64,000 nt of DNA, taken from Shewanella algidipiscicola. GTDB taxonomy: Bacteria; Pseudomonadota; Gammaproteobacteria; Enterobacterales; Shewanellaceae. Where the stretch lies: positions 1 through 64,000 of the forward strand of contig NZ_QPQT01000011.1 of the NCBI RefSeq assembly GCF_003605125.1, given 5' to 3'. The translations under genes were made by a program, and so were the position numbers. The notes under the pieces were generated by a model, which did no database searches, was not told the DNA's origin, and saw only the letters and a list, made by a program, of their open reading frames with translations. Of this stretch, positions 36,756 to 50,890 are shown in pieces (position 1 is the stretch's first letter; every line of letters starts with the position of its first letter).

Positions 36756-38201
36756 ATGGGACAAAATACTTTATTGAGTGCAGTATTTTTGGTTGTTACT
36801 GCCTTCAGTGCCTCTGCCAGTACGTTTTTCAGCACCTTCCCGGATGCCAAATATCCCGCAGAAAAACGCATTCATTTTACGCCATTCGATCTCATTACTG
36901 CCGTTGATGGAGACAAACTCTCTGTTTTGCCTGTGTCAGGAAAACTGACTCAACATAGTTTCGAGCTTCCAGACAGCTATACGCTGGACCTTGTTATCAA
37001 TAACTATCTGGCACAACTTAAAAAACTAAATGCTGAGATAGTGTTTCAATGCCAACAGGAAGCCTGCGGTGATCCCTATGTCCTAAGGGACCAGTTGGCA
37101 CCTAGGATAACCGTAGATACCAGTTATCCTGGCGCATATGTGGCGGCAAAGCTAACTGGTTCCAGCGGGGATGTTTACAGCGTCATCTATGCTTTTCACC
37201 GTGAGGACCGTTACACCAAGGTACAGCTTGTTACCCTTGAGACTATTCCCGAGCCACTGGATCTGATTGTGGCAAATCCGGCATTTTTACAGCAGACTCC
37301 ACAAGAGGTGGAGATAAAAGATAGACGCAGTGAAGATAGTCAGGACTCGGCAGATCATCCACTGCTTGGCCGCATGCCCGGCAGTTTTATCAGTCGCTAC
37401 AAGCAAACTAATTTTACCCAAGTCCCTGTGATCGTCGGTATGTCTGCAGCCGGTTATCAGACCCAGCCACTCGATGCCAAACTCACCGAGATACGTTATC
37501 GGATGCCAGAGGAATACTCGCTGTTTGAAATCAGCAGTAACTACGCCGCCGCTGCCAATAAGCTGGCCGCTGAGTCCGTATTCCATTGCAAGGGTAAAGC
37601 CTGTGGTGACGATGCCGAATTGATAAAGTCTATGGGGTTACATCAGGATGATAACACCGATGAATGGCAGGACTATCAGCTATTTAAACTAAGCCGCCCA
37701 GGTGGTGATGTGTATTTCGATATCTATGCTCAGGGCCGCTACGATGGCACGCCGGCAGACACCACTGTGCGAGTGATGGAGCTCTCGGCACTGAAAGATG
37801 ACAGGGTTGTCATTGACCTCGATGCCCTCACCAAGGCCATTACTCAATCGGGCAAGGCTACCTTGGAAGGCCTGCTGTTCGATTACGACAGTGACCAGAT
37901 GCTGTCAGAGTCCAAGACAGTGCTAGAAGTACTGGCAAGCTACCTTAAACAATACCCAAAACTGGATTTTTACGTGGTCGGCCACACCGACGATAAGGGC
38001 CACAACCGCTATAATCAGAGCCTGTCACAGCGCCGAGCGGCGGCAGTGATAAAACAGCTCACCGAGCAATACCAGATACCCGCTAGCCAATTAGCAGCCC
38101 ATGGCAATGGCGAGTATAGCCCCGTTGCCAGTAATGCCAACGAAGCAGGCCAGCGGCTGAATCGCCGTGTGGAGCTGGTGCTCCGCTCTGACAAAAAGTA
38201 A
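36756..38201 (+). CDS. Double DUF4892-like domain protein with C-terminal OmpA domain
   Basis: The protein has 481 residues with a signal peptide (about 1-21, ending FSASA). Two copies of a DUF4892-like domain follow (about 25-180 and 205-345). Each has a YSL-type strand, a Leu/Ala helix and a Cys pair: the first has IVFQCQQEACGD, the second SVFHCKGKACGDD. The C-terminal OmpA domain (about 365-478) carries FDYDSDQ, VVGHTDDKGHNRYNQSLSQR and LNRRVELVL. It is therefore an exported, peptidoglycan-binding protein. It is divergent from the LuxR regulator, with 125 bp between them. Confidence 0.75.
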   Translation: MGQNTLLSAVFLVVTAFSASASTFFSTFPDAKYPAEKRIHFTPFDLITAVDGDKLSVLPVSGKLTQHSFELPDSYTLDLVINNYLAQLKKLNAEIVFQCQQEACGDPYVLRDQLAPRITVDTSYPGAYVAAKLTGSSGDVYSVIYAFHREDRYTKVQLVTLETIPEPLDLIVANPAFLQQTPQEVEIKDRRSEDSQDSADHPLLGRMPGSFISRYKQTNFTQVPVIVGMSAAGYQTQPLDAKLTEIRYRMPEEYSLFEISSNYAAAANKLAAESVFHCKGKACGDDAELIKSMGLHQDDNTDEWQDYQLFKLSRPGGDVYFDIYAQGRYDGTPADTTVRVMELSALKDDRVVIDLDALTKAITQSGKATLEGLLFDYDSDQMLSESKTVLEVLASYLKQYPKLDFYVVGHTDDKGHNRYNQSLSQRRAAAVIKQLTEQYQIPASQLAAHGNGEYSPVASNANEAGQRLNRRVELVLRSDKK

Positions 38202-38670
38202 CCCACCGAACCTTCGCAGCCGGTTACATTGTACAACCATCAGCTGCGAGGATAACCCGTTGGTTACATAGGGAAATAGACCATATAATTGTAGACAACT
38301 TTACTCTGGCTGGGGGTCGGACGGGTCTTTGTTCCATAGCTGGCAGCCGAAGATATTTATAAGTTGGTCGCAGTTTTGGTTTGTCGTGACCGTACAGGTT
38401 TAAGGTTTCTTAGCTGCGCTTACGTTTATTTTGGCGTCCACTTTGTGTATTTGTGGTGTAGTCATAGTCATAAACTAAGCGTAGTGAGTGTTATCAGCTT
38501 TTTAAATAGAAATTTTCATTTTAGACTCCACTTGGGCCCCAATCGGTGCGAGTAGCATGTCATGGAGCCCAAATGGGGGCTATATTTGGCAATTAACGGC
38601 AAGTGACGATCTAATAAAATCAGTATGTTATCTACCGTTGCTTGCTGTTGTTTTCCGTTATTTGCCCACT
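38202..38670. other. Intergenic region before mnmE, nothing recognised
   Basis: 469 bp between the OmpA-domain gene and the convergent mnmE. A plus-strand frame at 38364-38555 lacks a ribosome site and domain. A weak stem AGCCC/GGGCT occurs near 38567-38580 without a T-run. I see no other feature. Confidence 0.4.
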
Positions 38671-40032
38671 TTACTTCCCGATACAGAAAGAGCCGAATAT
38701 TTTACCCAGTAGGTCATCTGAGGTGAATTTACCCGTGATTTCAGATAGGGCCATTTGGCACATCCGCAGCTCTTCAGCGAGCAGTTCACCCGCTTGATAA
38801 ACCTCTAACTGCTCTTTGCCCAGTAATAAGTGACTACTAGCAAGCTCTAAGGCTTCTAAATGGCGCCTACGGGCGATAAAGCCACCTTCAAGGTTGCTTT
38901 GGTAACCCATAAGAGATTTAAGGTGTGCTTTAAGCTCCTCGACGCCTAAGCCGGTTTTTGCTGATAGACGAAAGACTTTATAACCCTGTTCTTGGCTGGT
39001 CTCTAATGGTTCGCCAGTCAGATCGGCTTTATTACGTATGACGGTGACGCCAAGGTTTTTGGGGAGGCGATCAATAAAGTCTGGCCAAATATCGTGGGGA
39101 TCGACCGCATCGGTGGTGGTGCCATCGACCATAAATAACACTTGGTCGGCACTTTCTATTTCGGCCCAGGCTCTCTCGATACCTATTTGCTCTACCGTAT
39201 CTGTGGTGTCACGTAGGCCTGCGGTGTCGATAATGTGCAGCGGCATACCATCAAGGTGAATGTGTTCGCGCAATACGTCACGGGTAGTGCCGGCTATTTC
39301 GGTAACGATAGCCGATTCTTTACCGGCTAATGCGTTCAGTAGACTCGATTTGCCTGCGTTCGGGCGACCCGCAATAACGACTTTCATCCCTTCGCGAATA
39401 ATAGCGCCTTGTTTGGCACTCGATTGCACCGAGTCGAGTTTGTCGATAATACGGTTGAGCGAGGCGGCAATTTTGCCGTCAGAGAGAAAGTCGACCTCTT
39501 CATCGGGGAAGTCGATAGCGGCTTCAACGTATAAACGTAAGTTAGTCACCTGATCGACCAGATCATGTACCTGAGTGGAAAATTCACCCTGCATCGAATT
39601 GAGGGCGCTTTTGGCGGCTTGTTCGCTGGTGGCGTCAATCAGATCGGCAATGGCTTCGGCTTGGGTCAGATCCAGCTTGTCGTTCATAAACGCCTGCTCG
39701 CTGAATTCCCCAGGTTTAGCAATACGTACGCCGCCCACTTCCATGACGCGTTTTATCAGCATATCCAGTACGATTTGGCCGCCATGGCCTTGTAGCTCGA
39801 GTACATCTTCGCCGGTAAATGAGTTGGGCCCCTTAAAGAAGAGGGCAATGCCTTGGTCTATCACGGCGCCATTAGCATCTTTAAAGTCACAGTAATCGGC
39901 ATAGCGGACTTTAGGGATATGCCCTAACACGGCCATTGCCACTTTGCTGGCGTTGTCGCCCGAGATACGTATGATCCCCACGCCGCCGCGTCCGGGAGCG
40001 GTTGCCTGTGCCACGATAGTATCTGTTGTCAT
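38671..40032 (-). CDS. mnmE: tRNA modification GTPase MnmE
   Basis: MnmE partners with MnmG in the cmnm5U34 modification of tRNAs. The 453 residues from the ATG at 40032 ([20 protein letters not shown]) agree with the E. coli length. A start 11 codons upstream was rejected because AGGAAAC lies before the chosen ATG. The N-terminal domain binds tetrahydrofolate. The G domain (about 215-375) has [23 protein letters not shown] and NKAD. The C-terminus is CIGK, including the catalytic Cys. It is the first minus-strand gene beyond the accessory block. Confidence 0.97.
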   Translation of the reverse strand: MTTDTIVAQATAPGRGGVGIIRISGDNASKVAMAVLGHIPKVRYADYCDFKDANGAVIDQGIALFFKGPNSFTGEDVLELQGHGGQIVLDMLIKRVMEVGGVRIAKPGEFSEQAFMNDKLDLTQAEAIADLIDATSEQAAKSALNSMQGEFSTQVHDLVDQVTNLRLYVEAAIDFPDEEVDFLSDGKIAASLNRIIDKLDSVQSSAKQGAIIREGMKVVIAGRPNAGKSSLLNALAGKESAIVTEIAGTTRDVLREHIHLDGMPLHIIDTAGLRDTTDTVEQIGIERAWAEIESADQVLFMVDGTTTDAVDPHDIWPDFIDRLPKNLGVTVIRNKADLTGEPLETSQEQGYKVFRLSAKTGLGVEELKAHLKSLMGYQSNLEGGFIARRRHLEALELASSHLLLGKEQLEVYQAGELLAEELRMCQMALSEITGKFTSDDLLGKIFGSFCIGK

Positions 40033-40088
40033 TACTGTGTTTCCTAAATTGATGGTGAATGGCAAAAATATGCGTTTATATAAAACAA

Positions 40089-40122
40089 AAAAGCGGTCAA
40101 TACTTAGTATCCGACCGCTTTT
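40089..40122 (-). terminator. Terminator after yidC
   Basis: AAAAGCGGTC (40089-40098) pairs with GACCGCTTTT (40113-40122). A small inner stem, ATAC/GTAT, extends the hairpin. Either strand has a U-run, so it insulates yidC from mnmE. Confidence 0.8.
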
Positions 40123-40141
40123 GTTTGTTGGAACTAAAAGG

Positions 40142-41773
40142 TTATTTTAACCCTTTTTTCTCCAAACCAGCATAGATGATCTTCTGCTGAGTAATCGCAA
40201 CAATGTTACCGACTAACCAGTAAAGTACAAGACCTGCTGGGAACCATAAGAAGAATACGGTAAATACCACTGGCATCCATTGCATCATCTTCTGTTGCAT
40301 TGGGTCCATAGTTGGCGCCATTGGCTGCATTTTCTGCATTAAGAACATTGAGATACCCATTAGGATTGGCATCACATAGTAAGGATCTTGTACCGAAAGG
40401 TCGGTGATCCATAGCATAAAGGGTGCATGACGCAACTCAACGCTTTCTAACAGTACCCAGTAAAGGGCAATGAAAATCGGCATCTGTAGCAAGATAGGCA
40501 GACAGCCACCCATAGGGTTTACTTTCTCTTTCTTGTACAGTTCCATCATCGCCTGACCCATCTTTTGACGGTCATCACCGAAGCGCTCTTTCATCTCAGC
40601 TAGCTTAGGCTGCAGGTTACGCATCTTCGCCATTGAGGTGTATTGTGCTTTGGTTAGTGGGTACAGCAGGCCACGAACGGTTAAGGTGATAAGGATAATC
40701 GCTAAGCCCCAGTTACCTACAAATGATTGGAAGATCATCAGTAGTTTGTAAATAGGTACTGCCAACCACCATAGGAAACCATAATCGACCACTAGGTTCA
40801 GTGATTCAGATATTTCCGATAATGCCGCTTGGTCTTTAGGACCAACATAGAATTGCGCACCAATGGTTTGGCTGCTACCTGGGGCAATATCATACACTGC
40901 ACCACGGAAACCAATATTGGCTAATCCGCCTGCGCTAATGCTAGAAAAAATCGTGTTTTGGTCGTTTGCTGGTGGAACCCATGCAGAAACGAAGTAGTGC
41001 TGTAGCATTGCAGCCCAGCCACCTAGGGTTTTCTTGTCTAGGTTTTTGTCAGCCATATCTTCGAAGCTGTATTTCTCGTAACGGGTATCTTGAGTCGAGA
41101 ATGCTGCACCGCGATAAGTTGGCATCATCATGCTACTTTCGCTTTCTTTGATACTGTGCTTGATTTGGCCATACATCTGTACCTGTAGCTGTTCGCTAGA
41201 GGTGTTGTTGATACGGTAATCTACATCGATGTTGAATTTACCACGATGCAACACAAACACTTTGGTGTAAGTCACACCATTGTCGGCCACATAAGTCAGT
41301 GGTACTTCGAGTGTTTCTTGGCCATCGGCCATAGTGTATTGCTGTGCTTGGCTTGAATAGTGGGCACGGCCTTTAACGCTTCTATCGATACCGTTACGAC
41401 CAATTAGGCCGCTTTGCGCGATATAGTAGATGTCGTTGGTTTGCTCGAGCAAAACGAAAGGTTCGTCTTTATCGAGTTCAAGTTTATGCGCCACTAATGC
41501 CGAATAAACGATATCACCACCGACTGGGTTGATTTTTAATATCAGCTGGTCTGTGGTGACAGTAATGAGTTCTTTAGATGCAACGACAGCTTCTGGAAGT
41601 CCAGCATCGGCATCAGGAACATCACTACCGTGTGAATTTGCGACAGTAGTTGATGCGGCCACTGATGATTCAGTAGCAACGGGTTGCGGGTTTTTGTCTG
41701 TTTGCCATTGCTGCCACAGCAAAAAGCTGACAAAAAGCAGACCGATAAGCAATATATTGCGTTGAGATTCCAT
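40142..41773 (-). CDS. yidC: Membrane protein insertase YidC
   Basis: YidC inserts and folds inner-membrane proteins, including Fo subunits encoded in this window. The 543 residues comprise an N-terminal signal anchor (about 5-20, [20 protein letters not shown]), a large periplasmic beta-sandwich domain (about 60-340) and five C-terminal membrane segments containing the family motif [20 protein letters not shown]. It follows yidD by 3 bp and belongs to the rpmH-rnpA-yidD-yidC operon. Confidence 0.97.
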   Translation of the reverse strand: MESQRNILLIGLLFVSFLLWQQWQTDKNPQPVATESSVAASTTVANSHGSDVPDADAGLPEAVVASKELITVTTDQLILKINPVGGDIVYSALVAHKLELDKDEPFVLLEQTNDIYYIAQSGLIGRNGIDRSVKGRAHYSSQAQQYTMADGQETLEVPLTYVADNGVTYTKVFVLHRGKFNIDVDYRINNTSSEQLQVQMYGQIKHSIKESESSMMMPTYRGAAFSTQDTRYEKYSFEDMADKNLDKKTLGGWAAMLQHYFVSAWVPPANDQNTIFSSISAGGLANIGFRGAVYDIAPGSSQTIGAQFYVGPKDQAALSEISESLNLVVDYGFLWWLAVPIYKLLMIFQSFVGNWGLAIILITLTVRGLLYPLTKAQYTSMAKMRNLQPKLAEMKERFGDDRQKMGQAMMELYKKEKVNPMGGCLPILLQMPIFIALYWVLLESVELRHAPFMLWITDLSVQDPYYVMPILMGISMFLMQKMQPMAPTMDPMQQKMMQWMPVVFTVFFLWFPAGLVLYWLVGNIVAITQQKIIYAGLEKKGLK

Positions 41774-41776
41774 AGC

Positions 41777-42031
41777 CTATTTATTACACCTGTTATTTTT
41801 TGGAGGGACGGGGTCTTCACCGCCCGGATGTAAAGGGTGACATTTTAATACGCGTTTCCCTGCAAACCAACTCCCTTTCACAAATCCATGCAAATGAATG
41901 GCTTCAATGGCGTAAGTTGAACATGTGGGGTGAAAACGGCACTTTGGCCCTAGTATAGGGCTGATAAAGATTTGATAACCACGAATTAGCTTAGTGGCTA
42001 GCCATTGTAACGGCGACTGAGTTTGCGCCAT
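41777..42031 (-). CDS. yidD: Membrane protein insertion efficiency factor YidD
   Basis: This small amphipathic protein is linked to YidC function. The 84 residues have the full family pattern [20 protein letters not shown], then [11 protein letters not shown] and the C-terminal [13 protein letters not shown]. It overlaps the 3' end of rnpA by 34 bp in another frame. It is 3 bp from yidC, so translational coupling is likely. Confidence 0.95.
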   Translation of the reverse strand: MAQTQSPLQWLATKLIRGYQIFISPILGPKCRFHPTCSTYAIEAIHLHGFVKGSWFAGKRVLKCHPLHPGGEDPVPPKNNRCNK

Positions 42032-42360
42032 AACTTCTCTACCAGTTTGTGGAGTGTTGCATTATCCATATCCAGTACGCCATTTCTTACCAAAACAACG
42101 ATATCAAGCGGGGGTAACTCGTGCTGATGCAGACGAAAATTATCACGTATGATGCGTTTAATTCTGTTGCGTTGATTAGCTCTCTTTACATAACGTTTAG
42201 CAACGGTTAATCCAATACGTGGATGTTGCTCTGAGTTAGGTATAGCAAGTAAGGTAATTTCAGCCGAAGAAGCTTTGATAGGATTTGAGAATACAGATTT
42301 GAATTGCGCGGGAGTTAACAAACGTAACTCCCGCGTAAAGGTATAGCTGGTCACTTGCAT
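41998..42360 (-). CDS. rnpA: Ribonuclease P protein component
   Basis: RnpA is the basic protein subunit of RNase P for tRNA 5' maturation. The 120 residues start [20 protein letters not shown] and contain the family motif [20 protein letters not shown] near 61-80. It lies 9 bp after rpmH and shares its terminal 34 bp with yidD. Confidence 0.96.
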   Translation of the reverse strand: MQVTSYTFTRELRLLTPAQFKSVFSNPIKASSAEITLLAIPNSEQHPRIGLTVAKRYVKRANQRNRIKRIIRDNFRLHQHELPPLDIVVLVRNGVLDMDNATLHKLVEKLWRKLSRRYNG

Positions 42361-42369
42361 TTCTACTGA

Positions 42370-42507
42370 TTAAGCAGAAAGACGAGCGCGACCTTTTGCA
42401 CGGCGACGTGCGATAACCTTACGGCCACCGACAGTAGCCATACGAGCGCGGAAGCCGTGAGAACGCTTGCGCTTCAGGTTGCTAGGTTGAAAAGTACGTT
42501 TACTCAT
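42370..42507 (-). CDS. rpmH: 50S ribosomal protein L34
   Basis: The protein has 45 residues and starts [20 protein letters not shown], with the highly basic tail [13 protein letters not shown], unmistakably L34. It is too short for a 60-residue cut-off and was read directly from the sequence. It opens the rpmH-rnpA-yidD-yidC operon, divergent from dnaA across a 444-bp control region. Confidence 0.97.
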
Positions 42508-42951
42508 TATGGCAATCCGTCTTTGTTAGGTGAATAAACCTGACTCCTAAAAATTTAGAAGTAAGGGCAAAAAAGAGGCCGAATTGTAATCACTTTAGCG
42601 ATGCCCGTCAACAAGCAAAACCAACAAGTGGACAAAATCTTCCTTTTACACTTCTGATCAATGAGGTTAAACACACACTCTGTTGTGGATAACTCTGTGA
42701 GTGAACACTATATCTTGTGGATCTTGCATTCATTTGCCTGATCGAAGCACGCTAATTATAGATCGATCTGGATCGCTTAATAAAGCTGACTTTACGGGTT
42801 TATCTAAATAAATTGATCGGCTGCGATCGATCTGGATCTGTGTAAAAAAGTCAAGTTGATCTTACTGGGGATAAATCTATTTAAAGGATAGCGATCCTTG
42901 TGATCTCACTATAGAATACACCCCTTTGTATGATCTTTTGGGGATAAGTAC
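42508..42951. promoter_or_regulatory. dnaA-rpmH intergenic control region, GATC-rich with a DnaA box
   Basis: This divergent region of 444 bp contains a perfect inverted DnaA box TGTGGATAA (42684-42692) and about 14 GATC sites, mostly at 42719-42935. That is many more than chance. The pattern suggests DnaA autoregulation and Dam/SeqA control of dnaA timing. Perfect boxes are fewer than in the mnmG-mioC region, so it is less likely to be the origin itself. Confidence 0.75.
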
Positions 42952-44334
42952 GTGGCGGTTTCACTTTGGCAGCAATGTATCGGACGACTACAAGACGAGC
43001 TTTCGGCTCAGCAATTCAGTATGTGGATCAGACCGTTACAAGCCGAAATGGACGGGGATACTCTAGTGCTGTACGCACCAAATCGGTTTGTTCTCGATTG
43101 GGTGAGAGACAAGTACCTTAATACCATTAATCAATTTTTTACTGAGCAAATGGGCAGTAGTGCGCCTAAGTTGCGTTTCGATATTGGTAGCCGTCCAGCG
43201 AGCCAGCCTGTTCGACCGACCGCTTCAGTAAAGAGTGCCACGATACCGTCGGCCAATAAGTCCCCAGGTAAGCCGTCGTTCAACACCAATGAACCGTCGA
43301 CGATGACTAATCATCGTAGCAACATCAATCCTACTTACCAGTTCGAGAACTTCGTTGAGGGTAAATCGAACCAACTGGGTAAGGCGGCTGCATTGCAGGT
43401 GTCGGAAAACCCAGGTGGCGCCTATAACCCACTGTTTTTATATGGTGGTACCGGTTTAGGTAAGACGCATTTACTGCATGCTGTCGGTAATGGCATTATC
43501 AAGAATAATCCCAACGCCAAAGTGGTTTACATGCATTCTGAGCGCTTCGTTCAGGATATGGTTAAAGCGTTGCAAAATAATGCGATTGAAGAGTTTAAGC
43601 GTTATTACCGCAGTGTGGATGCGCTGTTTATCGATGATATTCAGTTTTTTGCTAATAAAGACAGATCACAAGAAGAATTTTTCCATACCTTTAATGCCCT
43701 GCTTGAGGGAAATCATCAGATCATCCTGACCTCTGATCGTTATCCCAAAGAGATCGATGGCGTTGAAGATCGTCTTAAGTCACGCTTCGGCTGGGGCTTA
43801 ACCGTGGCGATTGAACCACCAGAGTTAGAAACCCGTGTCGCGATTTTAATGCGTAAAGCACAAGAGAGCGGGATTAACCTTCCTGATGAAGTGGCATTCT
43901 TTATTGCTAAACGCTTACGCTCCAACGTACGTGAACTCGAAGGCGCTTTAAACCGGGTTATTGCTAATGCTAACTTTACCGGTCGTCCGATCACTATCGA
44001 TTTTGTGCGTGAAGCGCTAAGAGATCTCTTGGCTCTGCAAGAAAAATTGGTCACTATAGACAATATTCAGAAAACCGTTGCTGAATATTACAAGATCAAG
44101 ATGGCCGATATGTTGTCTAAGCGTCGTTCACGCAGCGTGGCACGTCCACGACAGATGGCAATGGCACTGTCGAAAGAGTTGACCAACCAAAGCTTGCCCG
44201 AGATTGGGGATGCCTTTGGCGGTCGTGACCACACTACCGTTTTGCATGCGTGTCGAAAAATTGCGCAGCTACGTGAAGAAAGTCATGACATTAAAGAAGA
44301 TTATGCTAACTTGATCCGTACGTTATCTTCATAA
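42952..44334 (+). CDS. dnaA: Chromosomal replication initiator DnaA
   Basis: DnaA is the AAA+ protein that opens oriC. The 460 residues start at GTG, as in E. coli, with [21 protein letters not shown] variable linker runs about 85-125. The Walker A loop is [11 protein letters not shown] near 165-175, the Walker B segment LFIDDIQFF near 223-231. The C-terminal DNA-binding domain ends in the DnaA signature [15 protein letters not shown] near 423-437. It is followed by dnaN 20 bp later. The GATC-rich upstream region suggests methylation-dependent timing. Confidence 0.98.
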   Translation: MAVSLWQQCIGRLQDELSAQQFSMWIRPLQAEMDGDTLVLYAPNRFVLDWVRDKYLNTINQFFTEQMGSSAPKLRFDIGSRPASQPVRPTASVKSATIPSANKSPGKPSFNTNEPSTMTNHRSNINPTYQFENFVEGKSNQLGKAAALQVSENPGGAYNPLFLYGGTGLGKTHLLHAVGNGIIKNNPNAKVVYMHSERFVQDMVKALQNNAIEEFKRYYRSVDALFIDDIQFFANKDRSQEEFFHTFNALLEGNHQIILTSDRYPKEIDGVEDRLKSRFGWGLTVAIEPPELETRVAILMRKAQESGINLPDEVAFFIAKRLRSNVRELEGALNRVIANANFTGRPITIDFVREALRDLLALQEKLVTIDNIQKTVAEYYKIKMADMLSKRRSRSVARPRQMAMALSKELTNQSLPEIGDAFGGRDHTTVLHACRKIAQLREESHDIKEDYANLIRTLSS

Positions 44335-44354
44335 AATCTGGGAAATTGAAACAC

Positions 44355-45455
44355 ATGAAATTTTCAATTGATAGGGATGCCCTATTAAAGCCACTTCAAC
44401 TGGTTAGTGGAGCGGTGGAGAGACGACATAACTTGCCTATTCTGGCAAACCTTTTAGTTGAAGTAAGTGGTCACTCACTTAAGCTGACCGGCACCGATTT
44501 AGAGGTGGAACTGGTTGGCCAAGCACAGCTTGAGGGTGAGGTCATTGAGGGGCGGACGACCGTTCCAGCTAAGAAATTTCTCGATATTGTTAAATCACTT
44601 CCCGATCAAGTCGAACTTAAAATAGAGCAGCAGGAAAACCGCCTGTTGCTGCGCTCGGGACGCAGCCGTTTTACCTTGGCGACGCTGCCTGCCGAAGAAT
44701 ACCCAAATGTTGACGCCTTTCAAGCGGAAATCGAATTTACCCTCAAGCAAGGCACCTTAAAGTCGCTCATCGATGCAACGCAGTTTTCGATGGCTAACCA
44801 AGATGTGCGTTATTACCTTAATGGTTTGTTGTTAGAAACCGAAGGGAATGTGCTCAGAGCTGTTGCAACCGATGGGCATCGTTTGGCGTTGAGCCATCGC
44901 ACCTTAGCCGATTCATTACCTGAAAAGCAGGTCATTGTGCCGCGTAAAGGTGTGTTAGAGCTGCAACGTTTATTTGAAGGTGAAGATCTCGATGTCACCA
45001 TCGCGATTGGTGACAATGCCATCCGTGCTATCACTCAAAGTGCGGTATTTACCAGTAAATTGGTCGATGGTCGTTTTCCCGATTACCGTCGAGTGTTGCC
45101 GAAAGGAGGCGACAAGGTGGTGATTGCCAGTCGTCACCAATTGAAACAGGCCTTGCTACGCGCCTCTATTTTGTCGAATGAGAAGTTTCGTGGGGTGCGG
45201 GTACAGCTTGAACAAAACCTGATCAAGATCACCGCTAATAACCCAGAGCAGGAAGAGGCCGAAGAGATTTTAGATATCGAATATGATAATGCTCCGTTAG
45301 AGATTGGCTTTAACGTCAGTTATCTTTTGGATGTATTAAACAACTTACCTTCCGATGATGTGCGTATCACCCTAATCGATGGCAACTCCAGCGCCCTGAT
45401 TGAAAACCATATTGAAGAAGATTCTATGTATGTTGTGATGCCAATGCGTCTGTAA
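44355..45455 (+). CDS. dnaN: DNA polymerase III beta sliding clamp
   Basis: The 366 residues equal the E. coli clamp when started at MKFSIDRDALLKPLQLVSGA. A TTG three codons earlier is possible, but the ATG is preferred for length. Three repeated clamp folds of about 120 residues each are evident, ending MYVVMPMRL. It lies between dnaA and recF, as in most gammaproteobacteria. Confidence 0.97.
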   Translation: MKFSIDRDALLKPLQLVSGAVERRHNLPILANLLVEVSGHSLKLTGTDLEVELVGQAQLEGEVIEGRTTVPAKKFLDIVKSLPDQVELKIEQQENRLLLRSGRSRFTLATLPAEEYPNVDAFQAEIEFTLKQGTLKSLIDATQFSMANQDVRYYLNGLLLETEGNVLRAVATDGHRLALSHRTLADSLPEKQVIVPRKGVLELQRLFEGEDLDVTIAIGDNAIRAITQSAVFTSKLVDGRFPDYRRVLPKGGDKVVIASRHQLKQALLRASILSNEKFRGVRVQLEQNLIKITANNPEQEEAEEILDIEYDNAPLEIGFNVSYLLDVLNNLPSDDVRITLIDGNSSALIENHIEEDSMYVVMPMRL

Positions 45456-45522
45456 CGCAATCGGTAACGCCACTTAGCCGTGGCGTTTGTTGTACCCGTC
45501 TGGTAGATCAATTGAGTATTTA

Positions 45523-49039
<3,517 letters not shown>

Positions 49040-49061
49040 GTCTTATTGACCGTTAAGCAGC

Positions 49062-49090
49062 AAAGCCTCAGAGAGATCTGGGGCTTTTTT
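49062..49090 (+). terminator. Terminator after gyrB
   Basis: AAAGCCTCAGA (49062-49072) pairs with TCTGGGGCTTT (49077-49087, one G-U pair) around GAGA, followed by six T. Confidence 0.85.
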
Positions 49091-49215
49091 GTTGCTCATT
49101 TTTGACTATCGAATTCGATAAAGAATGAGTGGGAAGTGAGGCAAATTGCTCCCCATCCATCGGCCTCTAACTTACCAGATCTCGAGTGAAATTGGTTTGC
49201 TATAAAACTCGCGGC

Positions 49216-49968
49216 CTATGCTGATTGGGATAGATGCTGACTAATCAGCTTAGCGAAGGCTAGCGCGTGTTCATTGTCGCCATGCAGACAGATACTGCTG
49301 GCCTTTATGATGACCGATTTATCATCTAAGGTGCTAATAGGCTGATGATTGATAATATGCTCAACTTGTTTCATCGCCGTTTGCGTGTCTTCGATGACGG
49401 CGCCGGCAAGGCTGCGTGAGGCCAAAGCGCCGCTGGCTAAATAAGCTCTGTCGGCAAAGGCTTCTTCAATAACGTCAATATGTTGTGCGCGTGCTTGATG
49501 GACGAGTGCGCTACCGGCTAGCATCAGCAGTTTTAAGCTTGGATCGACGCGCTTTATCGCATCGATAATGATTTGCCCCAAATCGCTGTTTTCAGCTGCT
49601 TGGTTGTAAAGCGCGCCATGTGGCTTAACATGGTGCAGTTTTACGGCTAAGGCATCGCAAATTTGCTTTAAAGTGATGATTTGATCATATAGCGAGTCCA
49701 ACAGCTCATTCTTGCTTAGATCCATGGTTTGACGGCCAAAGTTTGCTCTGTCTGGATAACTCGGATGGGCGCCAATTAGCACATTACATTGCTTAGCGAG
49801 TGTTACCGTTTGGCGCATGGAGGCTTGATCGCCCGCGTGACCGCCGCAGGCGATGTTAGCGCTGGTGATGATCTGCAATAACGCTGCATCGTTTACGCCT
49901 CCCTCGCCCAAATCGGCGTTGAGATCGATAGCGTAACGCCGCCCAACTTGCTTGGTGTTAACTGCCAT
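49216..49968 (-). CDS. pxpA: 5-oxoprolinase subunit PxpA
   Basis: PxpA belongs to the LamB/YcsF family and is the hydrolase subunit of the bacterial 5-oxoproline (pyroglutamate) recycling enzyme. The 250 residues show IDLNADLGEGGVNDAALLQI near 14-33, TSANIACGGHAGD, the GAHPSYPDR loop and HVKPHGALYN. All are hallmark motifs. It is the last gene of pxpBCA, overlapping pxpC by 11 bp. Confidence 0.93.
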   Translation of the reverse strand: MAVNTKQVGRRYAIDLNADLGEGGVNDAALLQIITSANIACGGHAGDQASMRQTVTLAKQCNVLIGAHPSYPDRANFGRQTMDLSKNELLDSLYDQIITLKQICDALAVKLHHVKPHGALYNQAAENSDLGQIIIDAIKRVDPSLKLLMLAGSALVHQARAQHIDVIEEAFADRAYLASGALASRSLAGAVIEDTQTAMKQVEHIINHQPISTLDDKSVIIKASSICLHGDNEHALAFAKLISQHLSQSA

Positions 49969-50890
49969 CCATTGCCCTCGCTAAACGATAATGATACTGC
50001 TGCCATTCATAGTTGGCACTTTGTGCCTGACTTGGAGTGATATGTTGAAATATCAACGCTTGCCCCGGTCTAGTTTGCGCCACCTTCCATAAATCGGCTG
50101 CTATCACGCAGGCAATTCTAGGATATCCGCCAGTGGTTTGCGCATCTGCCATCAATACAATGGGTTGTCCATTAGGTGGAACTTGTACCACCCCAGGCAT
50201 TACGCCGTGGGAGCGTAGGTTAATGTCGGTTTCGGTTGCAAGGGGGTGGCCATCGAGTCGAGTCCCCATGCGGTTGCTTTGATTGGAGACTTTCCAAGAC
50301 GTATGCCAAAAGGCTTTTTTACTGGATGGACTAAAGAGCGGTAATTCTGGGCCGGGAAGGGCTCTTAAGATGCCGTCGTTGACCCGCTGTACCGCACCAA
50401 TTGGACGGCTAAAATTGTTGCATTCAATTTTTTCTATGTTCAAGTTATCGCCGGCTCTAAGGTAGCGTCCATGATGGCCGCCAAACTGGTTGGTGATATC
50501 TGTGCCTTTACCCTTTAAAAGCGTCTCACAAGCAATGCCTCCCATGATCGCGAGGTAGCCGTACATCCCTTTTTTTGGGCCGCGCACGTGCAGTGTCTCA
50601 CCTTTATTAACCTTACCGCGCCAGCCATTCCATAAGGGCCTATTATTGATGCTGGCATCGAAGTGCCCACCACATAGGGCGACCCAAGTGTTAGTTTCAA
50701 AACGGAGCGAAAATTCACCCGCGCTAAATTCTAATGCTGCACTGTTGTCGGGATTTGCCATTAAACGATTCGCGAGGAGTAACGCTTGTTTATCTATTGC
50801 GCCACCAATAGGAATGCCTAAGTGGGCGACTCCAGCGCGGCCTAGATCTTGAATAGTAATATGGCTGTTGACTTGCTCAATGTGGATCAT
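49958..50890 (-). CDS. pxpC: 5-oxoprolinase subunit PxpC
   Basis: The protein has 310 residues of the KipA / biotin-dependent carboxyltransferase-like (AHS2) fold. It starts MIHIEQVNSHITIQDLGRAG, the typical N-terminus. GHFDASINN, YGYLAIMGGI and MLMADAQTTGGYPRI-like segments follow. With PxpA and PxpB it forms the ATP-dependent 5-oxoprolinase. The start overlaps the pxpB stop (ATGA), indicating translational coupling. Confidence 0.92.
   Translation of the reverse strand: MIHIEQVNSHITIQDLGRAGVAHLGIPIGGAIDKQALLLANRLMANPDNSAALEFSAGEFSLRFETNTWVALCGGHFDASINNRPLWNGWRGKVNKGETLHVRGPKKGMYGYLAIMGGIACETLLKGKGTDITNQFGGHHGRYLRAGDNLNIEKIECNNFSRPIGAVQRVNDGILRALPGPELPLFSPSSKKAFWHTSWKVSNQSNRMGTRLDGHPLATETDINLRSHGVMPGVVQVPPNGQPIVLMADAQTTGGYPRIACVIAADLWKVAQTRPGQALIFQHITPSQAQSANYEWQQYHYRLARAMDGS

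Noticed and set aside
38364..38555. Plus-strand 63-codon frame before mnmE
   Set aside because: No ribosome site, no recognisable domain and Cys/Phe-rich random-looking composition.
42508..42951. dnaA upstream region as the replication origin
   Set aside because: It is GATC-rich but has only one perfect DnaA box, while the mnmG-mioC region has three plus an AT-rich unwinding side.
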